Source: an uncultured Flavobacteriaceae bacterium
GTDB taxonomy: Bacteria > Bacteroidota > Bacteroidia > Flavobacteriales > Flavobacteriaceae
DNA length: 64,000 nt
NCBI GenBank assembly: GCA_947500525.1
Contig: CANMSH010000003.1
Span: 62,001 to 126,000, forward strand
Direction of reading: 5' to 3'
The notes under the pieces were generated by a model that saw nothing but the letters and a program-made list of their open reading frames with translations, was not told the DNA's origin and did no database searches. Positions 38,505 through 46,952 of this stretch are shown here, piece by piece. Each line of letters opens with the position of its first letter. Positions within the stretch are counted from its first letter, which is position 1. The position numbers and the translations under genes were made by a program.

Positions 38505-39515
38505 TTAAATAGAGTTTCTTTTAATTAAATTGGAAGGAACAATGCGCTGCGTAGTATTACCTTCTTTAATATGAACTGCAGCAGACAATGCCATATCTTT
38601 AAAATCAATTGAGATTGTTGTGATTCCTCCAAAAATGAATTCTTTAACAACATTGTCATTGTGGGATAGTATTCCAACATCTTTACCGACCTTATATTCG
38701 GCATTTCGACAGTCTTTTAAAAACTCCCATAAGAAGGTATCGCTAATAAAAAAATAAGAGTGGTTCTTTTTTAGCATTCCCTTTTTGTATTTTTTTTCAA
38801 CAACCCCGGTTACATCATGATTATCAATAAATTTATGAAAGGCATTCAGGATTCCAATAGGATAATCAGCATCATCTCTAAAGAATAAAATGAACTTTTT
38901 ATAACGACTAACTTCAGGTAATAATTCGACTAATTTTTCGTACGTTTTATTTTCAAACTCTTGCGATATGTACGAATAGTCTTTTGGCATTTGAATAAAT
39001 CGATCAATAATTAGCAATTTTTGAGGAACGATTCTTTTTAACAAGGGGATGACCTTTTGATCTTGAACAGGTGCAATGACGTATTTACCATACTTACCTC
39101 GAATGTTGGTTACAATGGTCTCAAAAATAGTATAATTGTTATGATGAAAATAAACGTCTATTTGAAATCGCTTACCTAGTTCTTTTCTAAACGTATTGTA
39201 AAATTCTTTTTGGAAACTTTGAAATGCGAAAAGAAGTAAGGCAACCTTCATGGTCACTTTGGTTTCTTGACTAACAATAAAGTAACCTTTTAATTTTTTA
39301 GACTCTACAAGCCCTCTTTCCTTCAACGCTTCGTACGCTCGCACAATGGTCTTACGTGCAAACCCCAATTCTTCGACCATTACATTAATCGAAGGCAATT
39401 TATCTCCTGTTTTCAAAAAGCCTTCATCTATAGATTCTAGCACTCCATTAACTAATTGTTCGTGCTTGGACAAGGCATTATATTCGGTAAGTTCTTTTAT
39501 TTTTTCTATTAACAA
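38505..39515 (-). CDS. GntR-family regulator with sugar-binding-type C-terminal domain
   Basis: 336 residues. A winged helix of GntR type (~15-80: LVNGVLESIDEGFLKTGDKL, SINVMVEELGFARKTIVRAY) is followed by a periplasmic-binding/LacI-like effector domain (~88-336). The start is TTG at 39515: an in-frame TAA lies two codons upstream (39519-39521), and the next Met is inside the DNA-binding domain, so the TTG is forced. It is encoded next to the galactosyl-glycerol operon in the same direction, and probably senses that substrate or a product such as galactose. It is transcribed separately from the susC operon, 244 bp upstream. Confidence 0.8.
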   Translation of the reverse strand: MLIEKIKELTEYNALSKHEQLVNGVLESIDEGFLKTGDKLPSINVMVEELGFARKTIVRAYEALKERGLVESKKLKGYFIVSQETKVTMKVALLLFAFQSFQKEFYNTFRKELGKRFQIDVYFHHNNYTIFETIVTNIRGKYGKYVIAPVQDQKVIPLLKRIVPQKLLIIDRFIQMPKDYSYISQEFENKTYEKLVELLPEVSRYKKFILFFRDDADYPIGILNAFHKFIDNHDVTGVVEKKYKKGMLKKNHSYFFISDTFLWEFLKDCRNAEYKVGKDVGILSHNDNVVKEFIFGGITTISIDFKDMALSAAVHIKEGNTTQRIVPSNLIKRNSI

Positions 39516-39832
39516 AGCTTAGTAGTTGATCTATGTTGATAACCGCAAATTAGTGAAAAATAGATAAAAAAAAAGAAACCAAAGAAGTATAAATATTGAA
39601 TATAGCATGGAAACCCTACCTTTATTTAACATTAAAGAGATACAAATAGTCCTACTTTTACATGTTACGTATCTCATCATTATCCTTATTTCTATAGCTA
39701 GCACACTTATTTTTTCTCAAAATACAAGCGTCTATTTCAGTATGTTTATCAATCGACAAAATACTCCTAAATCAGAACAACTTAATCAACATTTTAGAGG
39801 CTTACGCTAAAGACATTACGGTAAATGAGATT
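39516..39832. other. Intergenic gap without a convincing gene
   Basis: 317 bp between the GntR regulator and the KDPG aldolase. A plus-strand frame of 67 codons (39607-39810) reads a hydrophobic helix but has no ribosome-binding site, promoter or conserved look. An A-rich tract lies at 39565-39575. Nothing else is recognised. Confidence 0.4.
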
Positions 39833-40501
39833 CTATTTTCTAATTTCTTTTATCAACGATAAGGTTGCGCTTACAAGCTCTTCTAACCCTTCATAATCTC
39901 TATTCTTTAGTATATCCTTACTTATTAGTTTCGAACCCATTCCTACACAGGTAACACCTGCATCAAACCATCCTTTTAGGTTATCTTCATCAGTGCTTAC
40001 ACCTCCAGTTGGCATTACACTTGTCCAAGGTTGAGGACCTTTAATAGCCTTTACAAAGCCAGGGCCATAAGTTGATCCTGGAAACAACTTGACTATTTCA
40101 CAGCCTAATTCTTCTGCTTTATTAATTTCAGTTAATGAACCACAACCTGGAGACCATAATACTTTACGTCTATTGCATACCACTGCGATATCCTCTCTTA
40201 ACGATGGTGTTACAATGAAATTTGCTCCCATTTGCATGAACATTGATGCAGCAGCACCATCTGTTATTGACCCAACTCCCATAATCATACCTGGTAATTC
40301 GGCAATAGCGTATTTATTTAACTCTAAAAATACTTCAAAGGCGAAATCACCTCTAGCGGTAAATTCGAGTAAGCGAGCTCCGCCATCATAACATGCTTTC
40401 AAAACTTTTTTTCCTAACTCAATGTTTGGATGATAAAATAAAGGAACCATTCCTTGCTCTTTCATCACTGAAGCAACTTCAATTCTTGAATATTGTGCCA
40501 T
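39833..40501 (-). CDS. eda: KDPG/KHG aldolase
   Basis: 222 residues. Class I aldolase motifs: the strand VPLFYHPNIELGKKVLKACY, LLEFTARGDFAFEVF (usually E-x-T-x-R), IMGVGSITDGA, FIVTPSLREDIAVVC with the Schiff-base region shifted, EIVKLFPGSTYGPGFVKAIKGPQ and PTGGVSTDEDNLKGWFDAG. It splits 2-keto-3-deoxy-6-phosphogluconate into pyruvate and glyceraldehyde-3-phosphate, the last step of alginate monomer catabolism. It follows kdgK by 19 bp. The Schiff-base Lys is in VKLFP. Confidence 0.9.
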   Translation of the reverse strand: MAQYSRIEVASVMKEQGMVPLFYHPNIELGKKVLKACYDGGARLLEFTARGDFAFEVFLELNKYAIAELPGMIMGVGSITDGAAASMFMQMGANFIVTPSLREDIAVVCNRRKVLWSPGCGSLTEINKAEELGCEIVKLFPGSTYGPGFVKAIKGPQPWTSVMPTGGVSTDEDNLKGWFDAGVTCVGMGSKLISKDILKNRDYEGLEELVSATLSLIKEIRK

Positions 40502-40520
40502 TTTATATATTTTATTTTAA

Positions 40521-41561
40521 TTATCTCGCTACTCTTCCTGAGGCATCACCTCCCATTAATTTTTCTACTTCGGGAACGGTTACTAAATTTGCGTCTCCTT
40601 TAATAGTATGTTTTAAGCAAGAAGCTGCTACGGCAAAATCTAGTGCATTTTGATCATCTTCAGGGTACTTTAATAATCCATAAATCAAACCTCCCATAAA
40701 CGAATCTCCACCACCAACTCTATCTACGATATCAGTAATTTGATATTGACGGGTCTCATACATTTTCTTACCATCATATAACACTCCTGCCCATGTATTA
40801 TGCGATGCAGAAATAGAACCTCTTAGGGTTGTAATTACTTTTTTCGCATTTGGAAATTTTTTCATCATCTGTTTACAAACAGATAAAAAAGCTTCTGCCT
40901 TTACGTCATGGCCGTGCTTATGTACATCTAATCCTTCTGGGTGTATTCCGAAATGCTTTTCAGCATCTTCTTCATTCCCTAAAATGATATCACAATATGA
41001 AGTTAATTCTGTCATTATTTTCTCACGATCACCTCCGTACTTCCATAATTTTGCTCTATAATTTAAATCTGTTGAAATTGTTACGCCCATTTCACTTGCC
41101 ACTTTAACAGCTTCCAAACAAGCATCTGCAGCTCCTTGAGATATTGCAGGCGTAATACCCGTCCAATGAAACCAAGCTACATCTTTAAAAACAGCTTTCC
41201 AATCTATCATTCCTGGTTTTATTTCGGCAATAGCAGAATGCGCTCTATCGTATACCACTTTACTACCTCTACTCACAGCTCCTGTCTCTAAGAAATAAAT
41301 CCCTAATCGATCTCCTCCGTACACTATTTTATCTACTCCAACACCTCTTTTACGCATCTCCATCATGGCACAAGCCCCAATGTCATTCTTCGGTAAACGC
41401 GTAACAAAATCTACTGGCACGCCATAATTTGCAAGAGAAACAGCCACATTTGACTCTCCTCCACCATAGACTACATCAAAACTATTCGCTTGCGAGAATC
41501 TTAAAAAACCTGGAGGTGATAATCTCAGCATTATCTCTCCGAAAGTCACTACTTTTTTCAT
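40521..41561 (-). CDS. kdgK: 2-keto-3-deoxygluconate kinase (PfkB family)
   Basis: 346 residues. PfkB/ribokinase motifs: VTFGEIMLRLSPPG at the start, GGGESNVAVSLANYG (sugar site), DLNYRAKLW, ILGNEEDAEKHFG, and DRVGGGDSFMGGLIYGLL with the catalytic Asp. It phosphorylates KDG to KDPG, linking the DEH reductase product to the aldolase. First gene of the kdgK-eda operon, divergent from the LacI-type gene; operators lie in the intergenic region. Confidence 0.93.
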   Translation of the reverse strand: MKKVVTFGEIMLRLSPPGFLRFSQANSFDVVYGGGESNVAVSLANYGVPVDFVTRLPKNDIGACAMMEMRKRGVGVDKIVYGGDRLGIYFLETGAVSRGSKVVYDRAHSAIAEIKPGMIDWKAVFKDVAWFHWTGITPAISQGAADACLEAVKVASEMGVTISTDLNYRAKLWKYGGDREKIMTELTSYCDIILGNEEDAEKHFGIHPEGLDVHKHGHDVKAEAFLSVCKQMMKKFPNAKKVITTLRGSISASHNTWAGVLYDGKKMYETRQYQITDIVDRVGGGDSFMGGLIYGLLKYPEDDQNALDFAVAASCLKHTIKGDANLVTVPEVEKLMGGDASGRVAR

Positions 41562-41595
41562 TCTTAAATATTTAAATTAGTTCTTAAATTTTTGA

Positions 41596-41617
41596 TTTAG
41601 TTAATCGATTAACCAAA
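41596..41617. promoter_or_regulatory. LacI-type operator A (kdgK side)
   Basis: A 22-bp near-palindrome with perfect core GTTAATCGATTAAC (41600-41613) and a central CG, as expected for LacI-family proteins; one mismatched pair in the outer arms. It lies 35 bp upstream of the kdgK start and shares the TTAATCG half-site with operator B, centre to centre 78 bp. Confidence 0.65.
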
Positions 41618-41646
41618 TTCGCTAAAAATAAATCAAAACGCTATAT

Positions 41647-41677
41647 TTTGATTCTAAAAGTTAAAACTATACCTTTG
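41647..41677 (+). promoter_or_regulatory. Promoter of the LacI-type regulator gene
   Basis: TTTG (41647-41650), 19 nt, then TACCTTTG (41670-41677) fits the Bacteroidota consensus exactly. The -7 element overlaps operator B, so the gene is probably autoregulated. The implied leader is only about 23 nt. Confidence 0.7.
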
Positions 41678-41695
41678 CTTAATCGTTTAAGCAAA
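41674..41695. promoter_or_regulatory. LacI-type operator B (autoregulatory)
   Basis: A 22-bp near-palindrome whose inner 20 bases are TTGCTTAATCGTTTAAGCAA, with a central CG and one mismatch pair (T/T next to the centre). It covers the end of the -7 element and the expected start of transcription of the LacI-type gene. Confidence 0.7.
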
Positions 41696-41706
41696 TATAT
41701 AAAAAA

Positions 41707-42744
41707 TTGACAAATAAAAAAAGAACGACTATAAAAGACATTGCAAACAAGCTCGACATATCTACAGCAGCAGTATCTAAAGCCTTACACGATGATCCTC
41801 GCATAAGTGTAAAAACCAAAACAGCGGTTAGACGCGTTGCCGAAGAACTCAACTACCAACCTAATCATCTTGCCAGTGCACTAAGACGCGGAAAGAGCAA
41901 TTTAGTTGGAGTTATAGTACCAAAAACAAACAGCAACTTCTTTTCGTCTCTCATTCAAAACATTGAGGAAGTTTTAAGTAAAGAAGGCTATAATATTATT
42001 ATCACACAATCAAATGAATCTTTCGAAAAAGAATGCGATAACATAGATACGTTGCTATTTACACAGGTTGATGGTATCATTGCTTCTATGGCAAATGAAA
42101 CCATTGACTTATCTTATTATGAAAAAGTGAAATCTAAAGGGATTCCTTTAGTTCTATTTGATCGTGGTGAGAATAATTTAAACGTTGATTATATAGGAAT
42201 TAATGATTATGAGAGCAGTCATATGATTATAGAGCATCTCATTCAGCAAGATTGTAAACGTATTGCACATATTGGCGGTTATAAGCATACCCGAATCTTC
42301 AACAATAGAATTAGAGGCTATATTGATGCTTTAAAAAAATATAAGTTGCCTTTTGATGATGAACTTTTGTTAGAGAGTAATCTAACAGTAGAAGATGGTA
42401 GAAAAAAAATGCATGAATTGCTCAAACTTAAAAATAGACCAGATGCAGTTTATGTAGCGGGCGATTATGCAGCTTTAGGTGCCTTAGAAGTACTAAAAGA
42501 ACAAAAAATTAAGGTTCCCCAAGAAATTGCACTTGTTGGTTTTGGCAATGAACCTTTTACTGATATGGTTTCTCCAAAAATTACCAGCATCAATCAATAC
42601 AGCAATGAAATTGGAAAATTGGCCGCACAGACTTTTTTAGAGCGTGTGAAACAAACTGGTGTGAGGCAAACTTTGAATAAGAAAATTTTAAATGCTGAAA
42701 TAATTGTTCGGGATTCATCAAATAAAAAAACCTCTCTTAAATAA
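41707..42744 (+). CDS. LacI-family transcriptional regulator of the KDG branch
   Basis: 345 residues. LacI helix-turn-helix and hinge at the N-terminus (TTIKDIANKLDISTAAVSKA, RRVAEELNYQPNHLASAL), then a periplasmic-binding-like effector domain (NLVGVIVPKTNSNFFSSLIQ, RIAHIGGYKHTRIFNNRIRG, PDAVYVAGDYAALGALEVL, EIALVGFGNEPFTDMVSPKI). The start is TTG at 41707, supported by the promoter placed just upstream; there is no ATG at a sensible position. Divergent from kdgK-eda, and the two 22-bp operators point to control of both. Effector probably KDG or KDPG (inference). Confidence 0.88.
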   Translation: MTNKKRTTIKDIANKLDISTAAVSKALHDDPRISVKTKTAVRRVAEELNYQPNHLASALRRGKSNLVGVIVPKTNSNFFSSLIQNIEEVLSKEGYNIIITQSNESFEKECDNIDTLLFTQVDGIIASMANETIDLSYYEKVKSKGIPLVLFDRGENNLNVDYIGINDYESSHMIIEHLIQQDCKRIAHIGGYKHTRIFNNRIRGYIDALKKYKLPFDDELLLESNLTVEDGRKKMHELLKLKNRPDAVYVAGDYAALGALEVLKEQKIKVPQEIALVGFGNEPFTDMVSPKITSINQYSNEIGKLAAQTFLERVKQTGVRQTLNKKILNAEIIVRDSSNKKTSLK

Positions 42745-42755
42745 GAAAGGTCTTT
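42729..42755. terminator. Terminator between convergent LacI-type and SDR genes
   Basis: An imperfect hairpin (ACCTCTCTTA against TAAGAAAGGT) overlaps the stop codon of the LacI-type gene. It has A-rich sequence on the left and TCTTTTT on the right, so it could work for both strands. Confidence 0.5.
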
Positions 42756-42787
42756 TTGTTCTAAACTAAATTATTCCTACTATCTAT

Positions 42788-43552
42788 TTATATTCCTAAG
42801 GCCTGACCTCCCCCAACTTGTATCGTTTCTGCGGTAATAAACGCCGCATCTTTGCTTGCTAAGAAAGAAACAACGCCAGCAACATCTTCTGGTTGTCCTA
42901 ATCTACCTAGCATAATATTGTTTGCCCAAGAAGCAAATACTTCAGGCTTCGTTGATTTGATTTGTTTGTGAAAATCAGTGTCAATCGTACCTGGAGATAC
43001 AGCATTTACTCTAATTCCGTATTCTGCCAAATCTTTTGCTAAGGCTCTTGTTATGGCATGCACTCCTGCTTTTGATGTTCCGTAGATACCTGCTCCTGGG
43101 CCTCCGGCATTCCATCCAGCGTTTGATGTATAATTCACAATAGAGGCGTTATCACTTTTCTTCAAATAAGGAATCGCTGCTCTCGAAGCAAAAAATGTCG
43201 AGTCTAAATTTAATGCCATTACAAAACGATAAAATTCTGTTGTCATCTCTTCAAATCGAGATCTGCCACCCAAACCTCCAGCATTATTTACCAATACGTC
43301 AATCTTACCATATTTTTCTCCAATCGCATTAATATTTGTAGTCACCGCTTCTTCGTTTGTTACATCAAAACCGTAATATTCTGCAGTAATTCCTTCTGCA
43401 GTGAGTTCTGCAACTCTTTTAGCTCCCTGGTCATCTTGGATTCCGTTTAAGACCACGGTATATCCATCTTTCCCCAGTCTTTTTGCTACTTGGAAACCTA
43501 TACCTCCTGTTGCTCCCGTAATTATAGCTACTTTTCCATTTAATGTACTCAT
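42788..43552 (-). CDS. SDR-family oxidoreductase, probable DEH reductase
   Basis: 254 residues. Short-chain dehydrogenase motifs: IITGATGGIGFQVAKRLG (TGxxxGxG), NNAG (VLVNNAGGLGG), catalytic Ser with Y-x-x-x-K (IYGTSKAG), and VNAVSPGTIDTD. In alginate catabolism the monomer 4-deoxy-L-erythro-5-hexoseulose uronate (DEH) is reduced to KDG by such an SDR. It follows the uronate permease by 67 bp, and its product would feed kdgK. The second SDR at 56747 is an alternative DEH reductase. Confidence 0.85.
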   Translation of the reverse strand: MSTLNGKVAIITGATGGIGFQVAKRLGKDGYTVVLNGIQDDQGAKRVAELTAEGITAEYYGFDVTNEEAVTTNINAIGEKYGKIDVLVNNAGGLGGRSRFEEMTTEFYRFVMALNLDSTFFASRAAIPYLKKSDNASIVNYTSNAGWNAGGPGAGIYGTSKAGVHAITRALAKDLAEYGIRVNAVSPGTIDTDFHKQIKSTKPEVFASWANNIMLGRLGQPEDVAGVVSFLASKDAAFITAETIQVGGGQALGI

Positions 43553-43619
43553 ATTGTTGTTTTTTAATTTTTGATCTTTATTCTATAATTTATGAATGAT
43601 CTAGAAATCTCTCTAAATC

Positions 43620-44924
43620 TTATGTTGTTTTTGGTTGTAAGGGTTCAATTTTCGGACATAATATCCAAATGGCTAACAATGCGATTATTGCTAGTGCACC
43701 ACCAATTAAAAACGCTGGAGTATAATTACCACCTTTTGTTATGAATGTTACCAAGATTGTGAGTCCTGCTGCACCAAGTTTCGCGGCCATTCCTGCAAAT
43801 CCAGATAGTGTACCTACAATTTTTCCACTAAAGAGATCACTTGGAATCGTTTGTATATTTCCAATTGCTACTTGAAATCCAAAAAGTAAAACGGCCATAA
43901 TAATGACAGCGTTCATAGCAGTTCCTGGCGCTTTCAATAAAAAGAAACAGGGTATCATAATAATACAGCCCAATGTAATTGTCATCTTTCTTGTCTTATC
44001 TACTGACCATCCTGCCGAAAGTCTATTTTTAGCAAGTAGACCACCAAATATAGCACCAATCATGGCTCCCACATAAGGTACCCAGGCTGAGAATGCTATC
44101 TCTTTTACGTTCATACCAAATACTTCTGAAAGATAAATGGGTATCCAAACGATGAAAAGCCACCAAATAGGATCAATTGCAGCTGATGCGATAATCACAC
44201 CCCAACTTTCTTTATGTTTAAGAAGTTTACTTGTACTAGGATTGTATCCTTCATCATAATTTCCTTCTTCGTCAATATCTTTATGTTGTTGCCCTGAAAG
44301 TATATACTGTTTCTCATCATCTGATAACCAAGGGTGCGTTTTTGGTGGTGATTTTACAATGAACATCCAAGGTAACAACCATAATAACCCAAGGACACCT
44401 ACGACTATAAAGATGGCCTTCCACGAGAAAAAAGCAGCCAATAATCCAATAATTGGATATGCTACAATTCCTCCTATTGCTGCTCCAGAGTTAAAAATTC
44501 CTTGTGCCAGTGCTCTCTCCTTTGTAGGAAACCATTCCGCATTAGCTTTGGCTGCGCCAGGCCAGTTTCCGGCCTCTGCAATTCCTAAAATGGATCTGAA
44601 TATTGAAAAACTCAGCATTCCTTGTGCAAATGCATGCAATACTGTAGCAATTGACCATACACTAATAGAAAGTGCAAATCCTATTCGTGTGCCTATCCAA
44701 TCAAAAATTTTCCCAAAGAGCGCTTGGCCTCCTGCATAAGACAAAATAAATACGGTTGATATCGTACCATAAATCGCTTTATGACCATCTTCATCCATAT
44801 CAGGAAACAGGTCTTTAGCAATATCGGGCCATAAGGCACCAAATGCTTGCCTATCTATATAATTTATGACTGCCGCCAAAGCTACTAAACCTACGACCCA
44901 CCATCTTAATCCTTTAATCTTCAT
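43620..44924 (-). CDS. MFS permease of the hexuronate (anion:cation symporter) type
   Basis: 434 residues with 12 hydrophobic helices. The N-terminal motif VGLVALAAVINYIDRQAFGAL, the loop GKIFDWIGTRIGFALSISVW and the GIAEAGNWPGAAKANAEWFP segment are characteristic of ExuT-like transporters of the ACS family. It probably imports DEH or unsaturated uronate monomers released by the exolytic lyases. Followed by the SDR gene. No TTGGTnnACCAA box was found in its 223-bp upstream gap. Confidence 0.88.
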   Translation of the reverse strand: MKIKGLRWWVVGLVALAAVINYIDRQAFGALWPDIAKDLFPDMDEDGHKAIYGTISTVFILSYAGGQALFGKIFDWIGTRIGFALSISVWSIATVLHAFAQGMLSFSIFRSILGIAEAGNWPGAAKANAEWFPTKERALAQGIFNSGAAIGGIVAYPIIGLLAAFFSWKAIFIVVGVLGLLWLLPWMFIVKSPPKTHPWLSDDEKQYILSGQQHKDIDEEGNYDEGYNPSTSKLLKHKESWGVIIASAAIDPIWWLFIVWIPIYLSEVFGMNVKEIAFSAWVPYVGAMIGAIFGGLLAKNRLSAGWSVDKTRKMTITLGCIIMIPCFFLLKAPGTAMNAVIIMAVLLFGFQVAIGNIQTIPSDLFSGKIVGTLSGFAGMAAKLGAAGLTILVTFITKGGNYTPAFLIGGALAIIALLAIWILCPKIEPLQPKTT

Positions 44925-45147
44925 GATTTGTATTTATTAAAACAAATTAGTTTTTTGATATCTTTCAATAAAAGCAATACACTTCTATCACAACTATACT
45001 CGACAGCTGTATTATTCTTGATTCAATCTTCTTTACCTGATATAACTATATATGTAGAACTTCGAATATTATGCTTACTATTAATTCTCTCCCTATTTTA
45101 TACGTTGAACCAACAAATCTGCACTTCTAAATTCAGTTGATTCACTA

Positions 45148-45849
45148 TTAAATATTATAACAATACTGATACAACACCTTGAAATGAACTTTCATTTTTG
45201 CTTTCGCCAGTTTCGGATCTTGTGCTTTGATCGCTTCATAGATATCATTATGTTCTTGTATACCTATTGTCGCTTGACCTTTATCACATACATGGTACTT
45301 TTCAAAATTTGTTATAATTTCTGGTGTGATGGTTAACATGAAAGTGTTCATGGTACTATTGCCACTAGCCTTCGCAATTGCCAAATGAAATAATAAATCT
45401 TCTTGAACCGCATCCTCTCCGTTTAAAACTTTGTTCTTATATGCCTCTAGGGTATGTTTTAAATGTTTTAAATCTTCTTCAGTGCGTCTTAGAGCTGCTA
45501 GTTTCACTGTTTTCAATTCTAATAAAATACGCGTTTCAACTAATGATTTAAAATCAGGATCTTCCAGCCTTAAAATATCCTCTATCATTCCATTCATTGC
45601 AATCACACCAATATTTGCTACAAACGTTCCACTCTGTGGAATAGATTTTAACAAGCCATAAAATTCTAATTTCTGGATAGCTTCTCTCACATTACTTCTT
45701 GTCACTTCAAACTTTTCGGACAACATTCTTTCAGAAGGCAATTTATCTCCAGGCTCTAAATTTTTATAATTGATCAAATCTCGAATCTTAGAAATTATTC
45801 GATTTTGAACCGATAGATTATCATTTTTTGTTAGTATTTCTAATTTCAT
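45148..45849 (-). CDS. FadR-type GntR repressor, AusR-like alginate regulator
   Basis: 233 residues. GntR winged helix (RIISKIRDLINYKNLEPGDK, LPSERMLSEKFEVTRSNVRE) and a C-terminal FCD all-helical effector domain with metal-ligand-type residues (DLLFHLAIAKASGNSTM, EHNDIYEAI). A GntR-family repressor (AusR) of alginate catabolism is described in Zobellia galactanivorans, from memory; this gene sits at the equivalent place between the permease and the lyase/Sus operon. The repeated TGGTnnACCA boxes at three alginate promoters have the GT-AC symmetry typical of FadR-type GntR sites, and a variant (CTGGCTAACCAG) lies in front of this gene. Confidence 0.85.
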   Translation of the reverse strand: MKLEILTKNDNLSVQNRIISKIRDLINYKNLEPGDKLPSERMLSEKFEVTRSNVREAIQKLEFYGLLKSIPQSGTFVANIGVIAMNGMIEDILRLEDPDFKSLVETRILLELKTVKLAALRRTEEDLKHLKHTLEAYKNKVLNGEDAVQEDLLFHLAIAKASGNSTMNTFMLTITPEIITNFEKYHVCDKGQATIGIQEHNDIYEAIKAQDPKLAKAKMKVHFKVLYQYCYNI

Positions 45850-45874
45850 ATACTCCTAATATAATTCCGATAAA

Positions 45875-45886
45875 CTGGCTAACCAG
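45875..45886. promoter_or_regulatory. Variant TGGTnnACCA box before the GntR repressor gene
   Basis: CTGGCTAACCAG, one change from the TTGGTTAACCAA box of the PL17 promoter, located 26 bp upstream of the repressor start. It would allow autoregulation. Confidence 0.45.
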
Positions 45887-45974
45887 CTTCTTATGTTAAA
45901 TTTAAGTAAAAACTAAATGATAAAAAACAAATTCATCTATTATGTTTTACTTTTCTTGCTTTAATTTATTGAGC

Positions 45975-46000
45975 TTTACTGGCGAAGATCAACCAGTAAA
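45975..46000. terminator. Hairpin after the lyase operon
   Basis: Perfect 8-bp arms TTTACTGG/CCAGTAAA (45975-45982 and 45993-46000) with a 10-nt loop, 49 bp downstream of the last PL7 gene. There is no clear U-run, so it may act as a 3'-end stabiliser rather than a strong terminator. Confidence 0.45.
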
Positions 46001-46048
46001 ACCCAACAAGTAATTAACTAATTCAAACTACTACTTTATTTTTTTTGA

Positions 46049-46951
46049 TCAATGACTTACTGTCAAATCATAATATTTTACCCGTGCAAAAGAACCTTCA
46101 TCTTTCGTTTGCAAATAATTACCAGCTTTAAAATAATTCTCAAATACGCCCCATTTTTCTAGGTGAATACCTTCAAATACCTTCGCTGTGTTTTCGTTTA
46201 GAACCACTTCAATTCTCCCAGTAGAGACCTTCACCTCTACCGTAAATTTATCAAACCCAACTGTCTCCGGAAAAATATAACTTTCACCATCTTTCCACGA
46301 GTCTGTCTCTAAAATTTCCATATCTGAAACAGTAAGATCCTTTAATGCTTTTACTACTACTCTCACTTTTTCATTTTGCCAATAAACTTTTAATACTGGT
46401 GGCGCATTATTATCATCTTCACCTATTAGATCACGTTGTTCATTGGTCAACCTACCGTGGATTTGCATAACCATTGTACGATGAAAATCACCATCACTAT
46501 CTCGAGATATTTCATCCATTTCAAGTGTACCCTTCATATTTCCTCCTTGGGCGAATGTCCAATTCGTTGTATTACTTCCTGGGACCATTTGCTCTCTCAA
46601 TTCGGTTCTTGAATACGACGAATTTGCGGTCGAAGCTCCCGGGTATGTATAAAAAACCAATGCTCCATTTAACGAATCATTATACATAAAAGGCTTTAAT
46701 GTTTCATTTGTAGCATAATTTAATATTTCGGGCGGTTTCACTTCCGTGGGATTACCAACGGGCAATGTCACTTTCCAATTGTTTAAATCTATATTTGGCA
46801 ACTTAAACGTCTCTTCAACGGGCTCTTCTTCAACAATTTCAACACCAGGTGTATCATCATTTTTATCTTGACAATTCATAAAGCTTAACAGCAACATCAT
46901 TGTCAAAAACGACTTTATAAATGATAGTGTATTTCGTGTTATAACAACCAT
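46049..46951 (-). CDS. PL7 alginate lyase, lipoprotein
   Basis: 300 residues. Lipobox SFMNC (Cys27) followed by an acidic spacer. The PL7 jelly-roll motifs are all present: RTELREQ (~115-121), QIH (163-165, with the catalytic His) and YFKAGNYLQ (from ~273, with the catalytic Tyr). It cleaves alginate by beta-elimination; the QIH form is often linked to activity on G-containing or mixed blocks. It starts 1 bp after the paralogous PL7 gene and ends the sus operon. Confidence 0.92.
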   Translation of the reverse strand: MVVITRNTLSFIKSFLTMMLLLSFMNCQDKNDDTPGVEIVEEEPVEETFKLPNIDLNNWKVTLPVGNPTEVKPPEILNYATNETLKPFMYNDSLNGALVFYTYPGASTANSSYSRTELREQMVPGSNTTNWTFAQGGNMKGTLEMDEISRDSDGDFHRTMVMQIHGRLTNEQRDLIGEDDNNAPPVLKVYWQNEKVRVVVKALKDLTVSDMEILETDSWKDGESYIFPETVGFDKFTVEVKVSTGRIEVVLNENTAKVFEGIHLEKWGVFENYFKAGNYLQTKDEGSFARVKYYDLTVSH

Positions 46952-46952
46952 T

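Noticed and set aside
39607-39810. 67-codon plus-strand frame with a hydrophobic helix
   Set aside because: No ribosome-binding site, no promoter, no known look; it fits chance in AT-rich intergenic DNA.
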